Positions 30,681 to 40,181 are shown, counted from the stretch's first letter. The stretch is DNA of 64,000 nt from Octadecabacter antarcticus 307 (GCF_000155675.2 NC_020911.1:3648501-3712500), one strand, 5' to 3'. Numbers and translations are program-made. The notes: generated from the letters alone by a model not told the origin.

Positions 30681-31061
30681 TCATGTTGCCAGTGGGACGT
30701 CCCATGGCGGGCGCTGTTCTTCGAACACAGGGCGCAGGGGCGGCAAACCATCTGTGTTTTCCATGCTGCCCGCATAGATAAAAATCAGGCCTTCGGCGCG
30801 GGTTGTCGTTTTCATGATGGGGGAACCGCAGTCACCACAAAACCCAAAATTAAGCGCGTTGCCGCTGTCAGCTGTGCCGAAATGATGTTTGAGCGGACCT
30901 TCTATCGTGACCGTCGCCGCTGGAAAAGCGAACTGCGCAACCGAACCTGCACCCGACAACCGTCTGCAATCGCCGCAGTAGCACCTGATACCGAATTTAG
31001 CGTCCGTGGTGACGGTGTAATGCGTCGCCTCGCAAAGACAATGTCCGGTTCGTTCCATCAT
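30681..31061 (-). CDS. GFA/CENP-V family zinc protein
   Basis: A 126-residue protein with the family zinc ligands HCLCEA near residue 8, RCYCGDCRRLSGAG near 27 and GFCGDCGSPIM near 73. Members are called glutathione-dependent formaldehyde-activating enzymes, but most have unknown substrates. The start may be either of two adjacent ATGs. It is divergent from the EamA gene at 31161. Confidence 0.8.
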   Translation of the reverse strand: MMERTGHCLCEATHYTVTTDAKFGIRCYCGDCRRLSGAGSVAQFAFPAATVTIEGPLKHHFGTADSGNALNFGFCGDCGSPIMKTTTRAEGLIFIYAGSMENTDGLPPLRPVFEEQRPPWDVPLAT

Positions 31062-31160
31062 AACGCTCCCATAAAATCACCTGCATTATAGGGCAAAACA
31101 GCAGTGTTTTGCAATGAATACATGTCTTGAACCCGCATCTTGGCCGTGGCATTGAAACGA

Positions 31161-32075
31161 ATGGCCCGCCCGCAAGCCCCTTTGACAGCCGTTGCGCTGA
31201 TGATCACAGCAACGCTGTTTATCGCAGGAACCATGCTTGCCGCAAAGTCTTTGGGGACCGACACGCTTGGCGCGCCGCTGCATCCGCTACAGATCAGCCA
31301 CGGGCGATTTATGTTTGCGTTTATGGGGTTCATCGCGGCAAGCGCGGTACTGCGCCCGAAAATTCGCAACCCCAATATAACGTTGCATGTATCGCGCACA
31401 ATTTGCGGCGCGACGGGTGTGACGCTGATGTTTGCCGCAGTCGCGTTCATCCCGATGTCGGACGCAACGGCGATTAGTTTTCTGAACCCTGTGTTCGGAA
31501 TGATCTTGGCTATTCCGTTTCTGGGCGAAAAAGTTGGGCGTTGGCGATGGTTGGCCGCGGCGATGGCGTTTGCGGGTGCGCTGATCTTGTTGCGCCCAGG
31601 ACCGGATACATTTCAGGTTGCCGCATTGCTCGCACTTGGGGCGGCGCTGGCGATGGGGTTTGAGCTGGTGTTCATCAAAAAGCTGGCCGATCGCGAACCG
31701 CCGCTACAGATTCTGTTGATCAACAACGCCATTGGCTGTGTGTTGATGAGCGTGGCAGTGATCGCGTTTTGGGCGGCGCCGACTTTGGCGCAGTGGGGCG
31801 TCTTATTGGCGTTGGGGCTGATGATGGCGGGCGCGCAGACCTGTTTTATCAATGCCATGGCGCGCGCAGATGCATCATATGTGACACCGTTCAGCTACCT
31901 GACGCTGATCTTTGCCGGCTTGTATGACTGGGCGATTTTTGCGCAAGTCCCCGATTGGATCAGCGTGTTGGGGGCTGCGATCATCGTATCGGGTGCGGCA
32001 CTGCTTGCTTGGCGCGAGGCGGTGAATCGCGCGCGCTTGCGGCGCATCCCTGTCAGCATGGGCGGGCGGGTCTAG
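31161..32075 (+). CDS. EamA/DMT-family transporter
   Basis: About 304 residues with ten predicted membrane spans in two EamA repeats. The first ends near FLGEKVGRWRWLAAAMAFAG and the second carries MARADASYVTPFSYLTLIFA. The ligand cannot be named; relatives export amino acids or metabolites. The start is uncertain (ATG 31161, or GTG 31146 in frame). Its stop overlaps that of the convergent ABC permease. Confidence 0.8.
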   Translation: MARPQAPLTAVALMITATLFIAGTMLAAKSLGTDTLGAPLHPLQISHGRFMFAFMGFIAASAVLRPKIRNPNITLHVSRTICGATGVTLMFAAVAFIPMSDATAISFLNPVFGMILAIPFLGEKVGRWRWLAAAMAFAGALILLRPGPDTFQVAALLALGAALAMGFELVFIKKLADREPPLQILLINNAIGCVLMSVAVIAFWAAPTLAQWGVLLALGLMMAGAQTCFINAMARADASYVTPFSYLTLIFAGLYDWAIFAQVPDWISVLGAAIIVSGAALLAWREAVNRARLRRIPVSMGGRV

Positions 32076-32890
32076 GCCTTCAACCGGTAGCCAATTTTCA
32101 ACCAGTACCACACGATGGCCAACACCAGCGCAGAACACCCAAGCACCACCGCAAGGCCAAGCCACGGGTTGCTGTCGCTGACACCGATGGTGCCAAAGCG
32201 AACACCGTCGATGATGTAGAAAAACGGGTTCCATCGGCACAGGGTTTGCAAGAGCTGCGGCAGGGCTTCGATGGAATAGAACGTACCCGACAGAAACGCG
32301 AGCGGCGTGACGAGGAAGTTTGTAATCGCACTTAGCTGGTCGAATTTGTTGGCAAAAACCGCCGCCACCATGCCAAGCGCGCCCATCAGAATCGACCCGA
32401 GAACAATAAACGTCAGCGCCCATACTGGGTGGGTTACGGGCATGCCGATCAGCCAGACAGCACCGATGGTGATGACCACTGCGACAATCATGCCACGTGC
32501 CACAGCACCGGCAATATAGCCCACCAGAAGTTCCAGCGCAGACAGTGGTGGCATCAAAGTATCAACAATGTTGCCACCCACCTTGGCGGACGCGATAGAC
32601 GACGACGTATTAGCGAATGCATTCTGGATCACCGTCATCGTCAAAATCCCCGGCGCGAGAAATTCCATAAACGGCACGCCCATCACGTCGCCGCGCTGCG
32701 GGCCAATGGCGATCGTAAAGATCAGCAGGAACAGCCCCGCATTCACCAACGGCCCCATAATCGTCTGCGACCAGACGTTCATGAACCGCAACACTTCGCG
32801 CCGCGCGAGGGTCCATGTCCCCAGCCAGTTCACCGCCCCAAAGCGACGCATGCCCATGTCATTTGCCATATCGGCCTTGCTGTCGTGCAT
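32072..32890 (-). CDS. ABC-2 type transporter permease
   Basis: A 272-residue membrane protein with six predicted spans and the ABC-2 pattern (REVLRFMNVWSQTIMGPLVNAGLFLLIF near the start, FANKFDQLSAITNFLVTPLAFLSGTFYSIE near residue 190). It resembles YadH-type export permeases. AAGGAA lies 7 bp before ATG 32890. No ATPase partner gene is adjacent within the window, which is unusual for this class. Substrate unknown. Confidence 0.8.
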   Translation of the reverse strand: MHDSKADMANDMGMRRFGAVNWLGTWTLARREVLRFMNVWSQTIMGPLVNAGLFLLIFTIAIGPQRGDVMGVPFMEFLAPGILTMTVIQNAFANTSSSIASAKVGGNIVDTLMPPLSALELLVGYIAGAVARGMIVAVVITIGAVWLIGMPVTHPVWALTFIVLGSILMGALGMVAAVFANKFDQLSAITNFLVTPLAFLSGTFYSIEALPQLLQTLCRWNPFFYIIDGVRFGTIGVSDSNPWLGLAVVLGCSALVLAIVWYWLKIGYRLKA

Positions 32891-33037
32891 CAGTGATTCC
32901 TTTTTGGCGCGGGGGTGGTTGTATCCGCCGCTAGGGAGCTTAGGATAAGGGATCAATAGATTTCTCGCCCCCATACGCTTAATGGGGCGCATACCCAACC
33001 CCCGCGCCATAGCCCTGGCCAAATAAGTGGAACTAAT

Positions 33038-33631
33038 ATGTCCTGGACCGACGACCGCGTAGACGTGTTGAAAAAGATGTGGGGGGAGGGCCAGTCCGCC
33101 AGCCAGATCGCCAAAGAACTGGGCGGCGTCACGCGCAACGCAGTCATCGGCAAAGTGCACCGTCTGGGGCTGAGCAACCGTGCAGGATCCGGCGGCGCAA
33201 GCAAGCCCGCAGCCCCCAAAGCGGACGCCAAGCCCAAGGCACCGGCCAAGCCCAAGGCGGCACCGCCCAAAGCAAACGAACTCGTGGAAATTCAGGAACC
33301 GCGTACTGAGTCAGCGTCCCCGCCACCGCAACCCAAAGTGCCCCACGCGCGCCGCCAGATCATTCCGGCAGGCCAGCCATTGCCACCGCAACCATCGGCC
33401 AATGAAATCAGCCCTGAGGCCTTGCGCAAGGTCAACGAGGTGGAGAAAACCGCCAAGAAGATTTCCTTGATGGAATTGACCGAAAAGACCTGCAAATGGC
33501 CTGTTGGCGATCCGGCAACGGAACAGTTCTGGTTTTGTGGGTTGGACGTAAAGCAAGGCAAACCCTATTGCGAAGCCCACGTCGGCGTCGCGTTCCAGCC
33601 AATGTCATCACGCCGCGACCGCCGCCGTTAA
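33038..33631 (+). CDS. gcrA: GcrA cell-cycle regulator
   Basis: Alphaproteobacterial regulator that acts with sigma-70 at promoters methylated by CcrM. The 197-residue protein begins SWTDDRVDVLKKMWGEGQSA and SQIAKELGG, the conserved N-terminal helix-turn-helix, has a low-complexity Ala/Lys/Pro linker (residues 50-130) and ends in the conserved Cys/Trp segment CKWPVGDP ... FWFCG ... PYCEAH. A strong terminator follows. Confidence 0.93.
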   Translation: MSWTDDRVDVLKKMWGEGQSASQIAKELGGVTRNAVIGKVHRLGLSNRAGSGGASKPAAPKADAKPKAPAKPKAAPPKANELVEIQEPRTESASPPPQPKVPHARRQIIPAGQPLPPQPSANEISPEALRKVNEVEKTAKKISLMELTEKTCKWPVGDPATEQFWFCGLDVKQGKPYCEAHVGVAFQPMSSRRDRRR

Positions 33632-33652
33632 GGGGGCAGCGTTTGAATTATG

Positions 33653-33683
33653 AAAGGCCCGTCAGAAATGTCGGGCCTTTTTT
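33653..33683 (+). terminator. gcrA terminator
   Basis: AAAGGCCCG and CGGGCCTTT pair around a ten-base loop and run into TTTTTT, 21 bp after the gcrA stop. Confidence 0.85.
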
Positions 33684-33755
33684 GTTGGGGCGGTTAGGTG
33701 ATGTCGTTGGTCGGCGGTCCATAACCGTGGTTTCTTGGCATTTCGGGCCGCGCAG

Positions 33756-34283
33756 TTACGTCCTACCAAACCACATCCGTCTTAACGTTCGGTCCTTCAA
33801 AACCATATGATGATAGATCGCTGCTAACGCGTGCAGAACGATCAAACCCGCAAATACCCGTGCCACAATCCCGTGGGCAGCGCGCGGTTTAAGATCGGCC
33901 AATTCGGGTAAAGGTGCCGCGCCAAACAGCGCATCAGGCCGCCCTGAAAGAACTAACATAGCGATACCACTTGCAAGCATGAGCAGCACAGTCAGGTAGA
34001 GAGCGCGGTGGGTCCACCTTGCAATGACGTCTTGCCAGTGTGGCACGCCGTCGACCGGCGCGGTTTTAACGTCAAAGCGCCGCCACCAAACCAGTCGGAC
34101 AATGGTCAGCAACAAGACGAGGCCCGCAGCAGGCAAATGAACGCGCAGGACCGCCATTTTCGTAGCAGCATCGTCTGAAAAACCTGACCGGAAGCCGCTC
34201 CCAATGAGGGCAATGATGAGAATGGCGCTCGCCCAGTGAAACAAAATTGCGACCGTGCCGTAGTTTTTAGGGGTGCTTCTCAT
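33756..34283 (-). CDS. cytochrome b561 family protein
   Basis: A 175-residue, four-span membrane protein. Candidate haem ligands are the His in LFHWASA near residue 16, LRVHLPAAG near 50, WTHRALY near 90 and the late pair AAHGIVARVF and ALAAIYHHMV. Members pass electrons in the inner membrane, often to or from superoxide or ubiquinone. It follows the EF-hand gene by 25 bp, so the two are probably co-transcribed. Confidence 0.85.
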   Translation of the reverse strand: MRSTPKNYGTVAILFHWASAILIIALIGSGFRSGFSDDAATKMAVLRVHLPAAGLVLLLTIVRLVWWRRFDVKTAPVDGVPHWQDVIARWTHRALYLTVLLMLASGIAMLVLSGRPDALFGAAPLPELADLKPRAAHGIVARVFAGLIVLHALAAIYHHMVLKDRTLRRMWFGRT

Positions 34284-34308
34284 AGCTAGGTTACCATATG
34301 TGAAACAC

Positions 34309-34824
34309 TTACAGGTCCGGACGAATTGCGGCCCGCATCGCCGCCATAAGCGGAAATCCTTGAATGAATTCAGCGCGCGTCAACAGCCCGTCGTCATCAA
34401 AATCGGCACGACGAACATCAGACGATAACGAGCTGCGCATTTCGGGTTGGGTCAAATCCCCGTCACCGTTTCTATCCCAGAACGCAAAGATAATTTTGGG
34501 CGCGGTTGTGTAGGCATCGCTGCGACCTTCCGCTTCTGCAACACGGGCAAAACCCGGATCCCAGCCCGAAAACTCTGTATAAGTGACCTTCCCGTTTGTA
34601 TCGTAATCCATGCCGGAAAAAACTGACGCCCGAAATTTTTCGATATCACCCACATGGATCGTAGCACGCCGGTTAGCGTCCAGAGAGTCAAAGATCGTCT
34701 CTCCTACTGCCCTGCCTTCAATCCCCTGCTCTGGTTGCACCGTATCATTACTTTGTGCCGTGACCGTGAAGGGTGCCATTGCAAAGAGGCCCGTGAGCAT
34801 AAGTGCGTGTGTTTTGGTTTTCAT
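34309..34824 (-). CDS. exported EF-hand calcium-binding protein
   Basis: A 171-residue protein with a signal peptide (residues 1-23, LTGLFAMAPFTVTA) and three EF-hand-like loops: DYDTNGKVTYTEF near residue 73, DRNGDGDLTQPE near 117 and DFDDDGLLTRAEF near 141. The first hand is likely weaker. It is likely a periplasmic calcium-binding protein, here paired with a cytochrome b561. It is divergent from a MarR regulator 55 bp away that may control the pair. Confidence 0.8.
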   Translation of the reverse strand: MKTKTHALMLTGLFAMAPFTVTAQSNDTVQPEQGIEGRAVGETIFDSLDANRRATIHVGDIEKFRASVFSGMDYDTNGKVTYTEFSGWDPGFARVAEAEGRSDAYTTAPKIIFAFWDRNGDGDLTQPEMRSSLSSDVRRADFDDDGLLTRAEFIQGFPLMAAMRAAIRPDL

Positions 34825-34879
34825 GTCTATCCCGGGGCAGAATCAATTGATACAACTAGGTAACATTACAATAGATTAC

Positions 34880-35347
34880 ATGGCAACTAATACTATGAAG
34901 CCCAAACCCCTCGTTGTGCCCGTCTCCATTGGACGCCAGTTAAACATCACGGCCTCAGTCGGCAACGCTGTCTGCAATCAGCTTTTGGAACCCCATGACC
35001 TGACCTTGGCGCAGTGGGCAGTGTTGTCATCGCTTTGGCAAAACGGCGACATGAGTCTCAAAGACCTCGCCAAGTTAACGGGGAACGCCCCGCCAGCCAC
35101 ATCCCGTATCGTTGAAAGAATGGTCATGGGGGGGCTTTTGCTGCGCACACAGAACAATAAAGACCGTCGCGCGGTTAGCGTAAGTCTAAGCCCGAAGGCT
35201 GAAGGGTTTCGCTACCTCCACACCATTTATGAGGACGTGAATGCAGTTCTGCTTGCAGACCTGACTGCGAGTGAACAAGCGCAGCTGTTCAAACTGCTTA
35301 GGAAAGTCGAGGAAAACGCCCGCAATTGGGTTCGCAAAAACCTGTGA
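34880..35347 (+). CDS. MarR-family transcriptional regulator
   Basis: A 155-residue winged-helix protein. The recognition region is MSLKDLAKLTGNAPPATSRIVERM (residues about 60-83) and the wing carries NNKDRRAVSVSLSPKAEG. The start at MATNTMKP is taken because the frame upstream overlaps the divergent gene. Divergence from the EF-hand/cytochrome b561 pair suggests it regulates them; the ligand is unknown. Confidence 0.8.
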   Translation: MATNTMKPKPLVVPVSIGRQLNITASVGNAVCNQLLEPHDLTLAQWAVLSSLWQNGDMSLKDLAKLTGNAPPATSRIVERMVMGGLLLRTQNNKDRRAVSVSLSPKAEGFRYLHTIYEDVNAVLLADLTASEQAQLFKLLRKVEENARNWVRKNL

Positions 35348-35887
35348 GTGATCCGCGAAGACCATTTCGTAACCTCATAATTGGGCGCTAACTGCGCAGG
35401 CAACAACCGGTCCAAAAACGCGGGGTTGTGGTGCATTCAGTTGGGTACACCAAGGGCGGCGGTTTCAACTGATCGGCGCAACACTGTAATCTTTTTGGAA
35501 GGATGGCGTGAGCCATATGAAGTACCGTCGCCACGTGTTTTTACAGGCACGCAAAAGTCGGATATCTGAGGTCGATGGCAACTTTGGGGGCGATGAGGTC
35601 GATCGGGCGAGGTCTTGGGCGCTCATCATCTTGGATTTACCCGCTCCATGTGCGCACTGGTGGCATTCGCCGGCAGATTGCGTCAGGTCCCGCTTGGCGC
35701 TGACCCTGACGGAACGCGAAGAGATATCACAGGGTCTGACCGGGGGCTGATCGGGCCGTTGTCTTTGCGATCGATTGCCCGAACGTTAAGGCGTTCGGTC
35801 TCGACGATCAGCAGAGAGGTCAGACTTAATGGCGGCTGTGCTCAAGACCGCGCAGCCCAACCTGACATTGCTGTGTGGGATTCACTG

Positions 35888-35924
35888 CCCCCTCTCGGGC
35901 ATGTAAAAATGCACTGCCGGGCAG
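35888..35924 (-). repeat. hairpin element
   Basis: Reverse orientation: CCCCCTCTCG, inner palindrome GCATGTAAAAATGC, then CTGCCGGGCAG. It sits in the IS30 remnant between the DNA-binding and catalytic parts. Confidence 0.8.
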
Positions 35925-36233
35925 CGGTTAGGCGATTGCATCGCGCCAAAGGCGTGCTTTTAGCACGACGCTATCACCGATAAGGGGAAAGGAGACCTGA
36001 TCGCAGGCTCTGGCCATCGCTACTCTCGTCGCACGGCACACGTGTTATGTAATGCTGGCCAAGGTCAGTAACAAAGACCGCCACAGTGTCATTCAGGCCT
36101 TAATCAGACAGTCACGCAAACTGCCAAAAGACCTGTATCGCTCACTGACTTGGGAACGCGGGTCGGAAATGGCTGGGCATAAGTAGTTCACGCTAGCGAC
36201 GGATATCAACGTGTACTTATGCGACCCACACAG

Positions 36234-36273
36234 CTCCTCTCGGCAGCATGCTTCGCATGCGCCTGTCAGGCAA
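36234..36273 (-). repeat. hairpin element
   Basis: Reverse orientation: TCCTCTCGGCA, inner palindrome GCATGCTTCGCATGC, then CCTGTCAGGCA (worn arm). It interrupts the IS30 catalytic domain just before QRGTNGNTN. Confidence 0.75.
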
Positions 36274-36470
36274 CGCGTGGCAGCGTGGGACAAACGGAAA
36301 CACCAACCGCCTGCGGCGACAGTACGTCCCAAAAAGCACAGATTTATCGATACATAGTCAAGCAAAACTGAGCGCCGTCGCAAGGCAGCCCAATGAGCGA
36401 CCTCGTATGACGCTCGGATACGAGACTCCCGCAGAGCGTTTCGATGCATGTGTTGCGTCGATCAGTTGAA

Positions 36471-36905
36471 ATCGGCCGTAATTCCAGATATTCGTGTACA
36501 AACAGCCAAGCTCAAGGGTGCGCTCAGTAAACTTGGCTGCCGCGAGCGAAGTGGTGCACGGTGCCAAAGTGATCTGACCCGCCACGCTGCCTTTCTTAGC
36601 GATTTTATTGGCCGTGGACCTGATTCTAGGGAGGTGATCCAAATTGTCAGGTCGATGCTCAACGCAGGATCTGCCTCTGCTGTGATGGGCAAGCAGGAAC
36701 TCCATGCTATCCATTTTCACACCAACATAGATGGACCGCTATGATCAGGTGCCAACTCCGACCTTAGGAGCCGTTCAGGCATTGCAACTAACGCTGACAG
36801 GGCGGAAATTTAAGATCTGCAGTCATGATTGCGCCTAGAACAGCTTCGCCCTTAACATGTTTTGCTGTTCAGAACGAACTCAGCCTTGTTCTCGAACGTG
36901 TATCA
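36471..36905. other. 435-bp gap without a recognisable gene
   Basis: Between the IS30 remnant and the riboswitch. Short open frames exist on both strands, but none resembles a known family or has a good start. It probably contains decayed IS or gene remains. Confidence 0.4.
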
Positions 36906-36911
36906 TGTGTC

Positions 36912-37816
<905 letters not shown>

Positions 37817-38407
37817 GGCCGCTTTTGCTTGGTTTGTCACAGATAAGTGGCGTTTAGCAACAGGAGCTCTGTCATTCAAAGTAGACTTTTGTGCATCCGA
37901 AAAAATCGCCCCAAAAATACTGTTTTGGGACACAAAGCTGCTGTTGGTCAAATTCCTTTTTTCTCGAAAGCAGCCATTGGCCTGATCAAGACCAACGGTC
38001 ACTTTTTCCGTATGTCGGTTGTCAGTGACTGACGCGAAAACCATCCTGAACTTCGTCCCTGAAACCGTACAGTTTAGTTATTGACCCTATGCGGCTTATT
38101 TATTGACCCTATGCGGCCATTTCCCAAGTCATATTATTGAAGGCCTGTTGCGGCGTTTGATATCCGACGCCGGAATGGCGACGCTGGCGGTTATAGAAGA
38201 CCTCGATGTATTCAAAGATTACAGCCTTGGCCTGGGCGCGTGTTTTGAAGCGCTGATGGTGCACCAGTTCCTTTTTCAGTGAGGCAAAGAAACTCTCCAT
38301 GAGCCGCATTGTCGAGGCACTCGCCCTTGCGGCTCATGGATTGGGTAAGCTTCGCCTTTTTGATCAACTTGCGATAGTCCCCAGCAGCATATTGGCGGCC
38401 CCTACCC

Positions 38408-38449
38408 ACTGCCCGGCAGGGTTATGCGAAGCATGATCCCGAGAGGGGG
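38408..38449 (+). repeat. hairpin element at a deletion junction
   Basis: ACTGCCCGGCAG, inner palindrome ATGCGAAGCAT, then CCCGAGAGGGGG. It separates the transposase segments DITYIDT and RQYAAGD, between which about 80 codons are missing. Confidence 0.85.
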
Positions 38450-38476
38450 TGTCGATATAGGTGATGTCGGCCACCT

Positions 38477-38513
38477 ATTACCCGGCAGGCGATGCTCTGC
38501 ATCGCTGAGAGGG
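38477..38513 (+). repeat. hairpin element
   Basis: TTACCCGGCAG, inner palindrome CGATGCTCTGCATCG, then CTGAGAGGG. Inserted within the TV-WVAD codons of the IS3 orfB. Confidence 0.85.
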
Positions 38514-38563
38514 CAAACGGTATTAGGCGTCTGGCTGTGGAACTTCTGTTCCAGCAAGTTTGG

Positions 38564-38598
38564 CCCCTCTCGGCAGATTGCTTCGCAATCGCCTGCCC
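38564..38598 (-). repeat. hairpin element, part of a head-to-head pair
   Basis: CCCCTCTCGGCAG, inner palindrome GATTGCTTCGCAATC, then GCCTGCCC. Its shortened end abuts the next element, which has the opposite orientation. Confidence 0.8.
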
Positions 38599-38599
38599 A

Positions 38600-38636
38600 T
38601 TGCCGGCAGCACATACGCAGTATGTGTGAGAGGGGG
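38600..38636 (+). repeat. hairpin element, second of the pair
   Basis: TTGCCGGCAG, inner palindrome ACATACGCAGTATGT, then GTGAGAGGGGG. Inserted at the SIAP-N position of the IS3 orfB together with its neighbour. Confidence 0.8.
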
Positions 38637-39374
38637 CAATGGAAGGCTTCAGCTCATGATCGCTGTCCGTCGTGATTGGCTTTCTACGCTTGCGAAGAAG
38701 CGAAGACACCTTGTTTTCCTTCATTATTCTGGCAACACGACGTTCAGAGACGACCTCACTATCCGCCAGCAAGTCTTGGTGAATACGCTTTGATCCATAG
38801 CATTTCTTACTGACCTTGAAGAAGGTTTTAATCTTGGGAAGCAACTCCTGATCTCGGGCCTCACGATTAACTTGACGTTGATCGCGTGCAGGCTGACTGG
38901 CTGGAAATCCGTAGAACCAGCCCCGGGATATCTCCAGGAGACGGCATAATATTGAAACCGCATATTGCGCTTTATGGGCAGTGATGAAAGTGCGCTTGCT
39001 CGTCATGGTTTCACCGCCCGCGTTGCGAAAAAAGCGGATGCTTTGTGCAAAATCTCCACGTCCTGAGCAAGCCGCTTGTTGTCTTTGCGAAGGCGGACCA
39101 ATTCAGCCGCATCGGCTTGCTGACGCAGTTTGGCTTCAACTGAGCCAAATGCCTCGATCTCAAGCCGCCACGTCTTCAGCTGTGGACCAGTAATCCCGAG
39201 CTCCTTGGCAACGCAGCCTTGCGTCGCCCCAGGCGCGTACAGTCACTCAACTGCCCCGGCCTTATAATCGTCTGTGTACTTCCGCCGCTGTTGTCCCATC
39301 TGGTGCCCCTTTCACGGACAGGGGTAAAGTACCCCAATGTCCGGGAACAGGGACGAAGTTCATGCTGGTCACGT

Positions 39375-39414
39375 CCATCTTGGCAGATTGCTTTGCAATC
39401 GCCTGACGGCAATG
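39375..39414 (-). repeat. hairpin element, worn
   Basis: CCATCTTGGCAG, inner palindrome GATTGCTTTGCAATC, then GCCTGACGGCAA. Recognised because the paired IS5 copy lacks it. Outer arms have several substitutions while the inner stem is intact. Confidence 0.65.
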
Positions 39415-39447
39415 GACGGCGCGTATCTCCAACGTTTCTTCATCAAT

Positions 39448-39463
39448 GCCCTGCCGGGCAAGG
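39448..39463 (-). repeat. hairpin element fragment (one arm)
   Basis: GCCCTGCCGGGCAAGG replaces four bases of the intact IS5 copy. Only the arm is left; the inner palindrome and other arm are gone, so it looks like a partial excision or deletion. Confidence 0.5.
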
Positions 39464-39502
39464 AATATGTATCTTGCACCACAGCCGATGTTTCGCGCCA
39501 CC

Positions 39503-39539
39503 CTTTGCCCAACAACACATGCTTGCACGTTTGAGAGGA
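39503..39539 (+). repeat. hairpin element, worn
   Basis: CTTTGCCCAACAA, inner CATGCTTGCACG, then TTTGAGAGG. Absent from the paired IS5 copy. Confidence 0.55.
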
Positions 39540-39559
39540 GTGCTTGCGTGCGTTCCACT

Positions 39560-39600
39560 TATTACCCGGCAGGGTTATGCGTAGCATGATCCCGAGAGGG
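39560..39600 (+). repeat. hairpin element
   Basis: TATTACCCGGCAG, inner palindrome ATGCGTAGCAT, then CCCGAGAGGG. Inserted after the GEG codons of the IS5 transposase; net gain 41 bp against the intact copy. Confidence 0.85.
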
Positions 39601-39614
39601 CACCTTCGCCCTCC

Positions 39615-39656
39615 ACTGCCCGGCAGGCGCATCCGCAGGATGCTGCCGAGAGGGGG
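39615..39656 (+). repeat. hairpin element
   Basis: ACTGCCCGGCAG, inner palindrome GCATCCGCAGGATGC, then TGCCGAGAGGGGG. Inserted after GIK of the transposase; net gain about 41 bp. Confidence 0.85.
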
Positions 39657-39676
39657 CTTTGATGCCGGTACTGTCC

Positions 39677-39717
39677 GTTGCCCGGCAGGGTATTGCGCAG
39701 CAATGCACGAGAGGGGG
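39677..39717 (+). repeat. hairpin element
   Basis: GTTGCCCGGCAG, inner palindrome ATTGCGCAGCAAT, then GCACGAGAGGGGG. Inserted after NLL of the transposase; net gain about 40 bp with two bases replaced. Confidence 0.85.
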
Positions 39718-39949
39718 TAAGGAGATTTAACGGGCCTTTTGAGCCCTGATACGGGATGGCACCCGACAGCGTTTTCTGACGCCGACATAACGTGCTGAAA
39801 TCTGGAACCTCCCAGTTAAGGTCGACCAACTTCAACAGACTTTCCACAAAGCCTGTCGCCTGCCTCAACAGCATTTCAAACAGCACTTTCAACGTAAGAA
39901 AGGCTTGGATCGCAGCATCACTGTCGCGTGGCTGACGGCCCGGTTTGCT

Positions 39950-39988
39950 CCCCTCTCGTCGCTGCAAAGCAGCGACTGCCGGGCAGTG
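39950..39988 (-). repeat. hairpin element at the site shared by both IS5 copies
   Basis: CCCCTCTCG, inner palindrome TCGCTGCAAAGCAGCGA, then CTGCCGGGCAGT. It lies after the APT codons, exactly where the copy at 44622 has an element with a different inner palindrome. Confidence 0.9.
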
Positions 39989-40181
39989 GTCGGTGCAGCT
40001 TTCCACGTGACCTCTGGGTTAAACCAAATGGTCAGAGACCCGCGTTGCTTCAGGGCCTTGTTATACTCAGGCCAGTTCCATGTGCGTTAAATCGGGGGGA
40101 TAGGTTTGCTCATAAACACAAGCTACCATGCTGGATTCACAACATGAATCCCAAATACATGACTATTTGTGCAACAAAGCC

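Larger units (their letters stand above)
35505..36470 (+). pseudogene. IS30-family transposase remnant
   Basis: Pieces of an IS30 transposase appear in order in changing frames: the helix-turn-helix LSLRSIARTLRRSVSTISRE near 35765, LIRQSRKLPKDLYRSLTWER near 36100, the DDE segment around MAGHK-stop-FTLATDINVYLCDP near 36170, QRGTNGNTNRLRRQY near 36290, and the end TLGYETPAERFDACVASIS. It has a TAG at 36184 region, several frameshifts and two hairpin elements (35888 and 36234). Exact ends are not visible. Confidence 0.75.
38109..39299 (-). pseudogene. IS3 orfA and orfB, disrupted
   Basis: orfA (39299-39003) starts MGQQRRKYTDDYKAGAVE, then has a TGA, then continues ELGITGPQLKTWRLE to FFATRAVKP. 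orfB starts MTSKRTFITAHKAQYAVSIL at 39006 with ATGA overlap and keeps KKCYGSKRIHQDLLADSEVV, TVWVADITYIDT and the end RRHSGVGYQTPQQAFNN. Four hairpin elements lie between SIAP and DITYIDT; an internal deletion of roughly 80 codons joins DITYIDT to RQYAAGDYRKLIK exactly at one element, and a further frameshift follows DNA(A). Confidence 0.8.
38047..39362 (-). mobile_element. IS3-family element, decayed, inserted in an IS5 remnant
   Basis: Both ends read TGAACTTCGTCCCTG inward (38047-38061 and the complement ending at 39362). Inside are orfA and orfB of the IS3 type on the minus strand, both broken. The right end cuts into the IS5 transposase at 39363, so this IS entered that IS; the missing IS5 3' part is not on the other side, so a deletion followed. 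A direct repeat TTATTGACCCTATGCGGC (38077 and 38096 regions) lies at the left end. Confidence 0.8.
39363..40113 (-). pseudogene. IS5 transposase riddled with hairpin elements
   Basis: Compared base by base with the copy at 44496, clean insertions occur after the codons for APT, NLL, GIK and GEG, and worn ones after RKH, IHI and IRAV. Each insertion adds about 37-42 bp, or less where decayed, and shifts the frame. The sequence between them stays over 85% identical to the other copy, so almost all of the damage is from these elements, not from point mutation. The catalytic half is missing. Confidence 0.85.
39363..40181 (-). mobile_element. IS5-family (IS903 group) remnant, 5' part
   Basis: The outer end ATTTGTGCAACAAAGCC at 40165-40181 equals the end of the complete copy at 44429. 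Its transposase starts at ATG 40113 (MSKPI, then WNWPEYNKALK) and keeps VLFEMLLRQATGFVESLLKL. It ends where the IS3 element begins at 39362. Aligned to the complete copy it contains seven hairpin elements or remnants in about 700 bp. Confidence 0.85.

Noticed and set aside
38400..39720. Hairpin elements as a CRISPR array or integron attC sites
   Set aside because: Spacing is irregular, both orientations occur, and they interrupt transposase genes at exact points. No cas or integrase gene is near, and the attC core sequence is missing.
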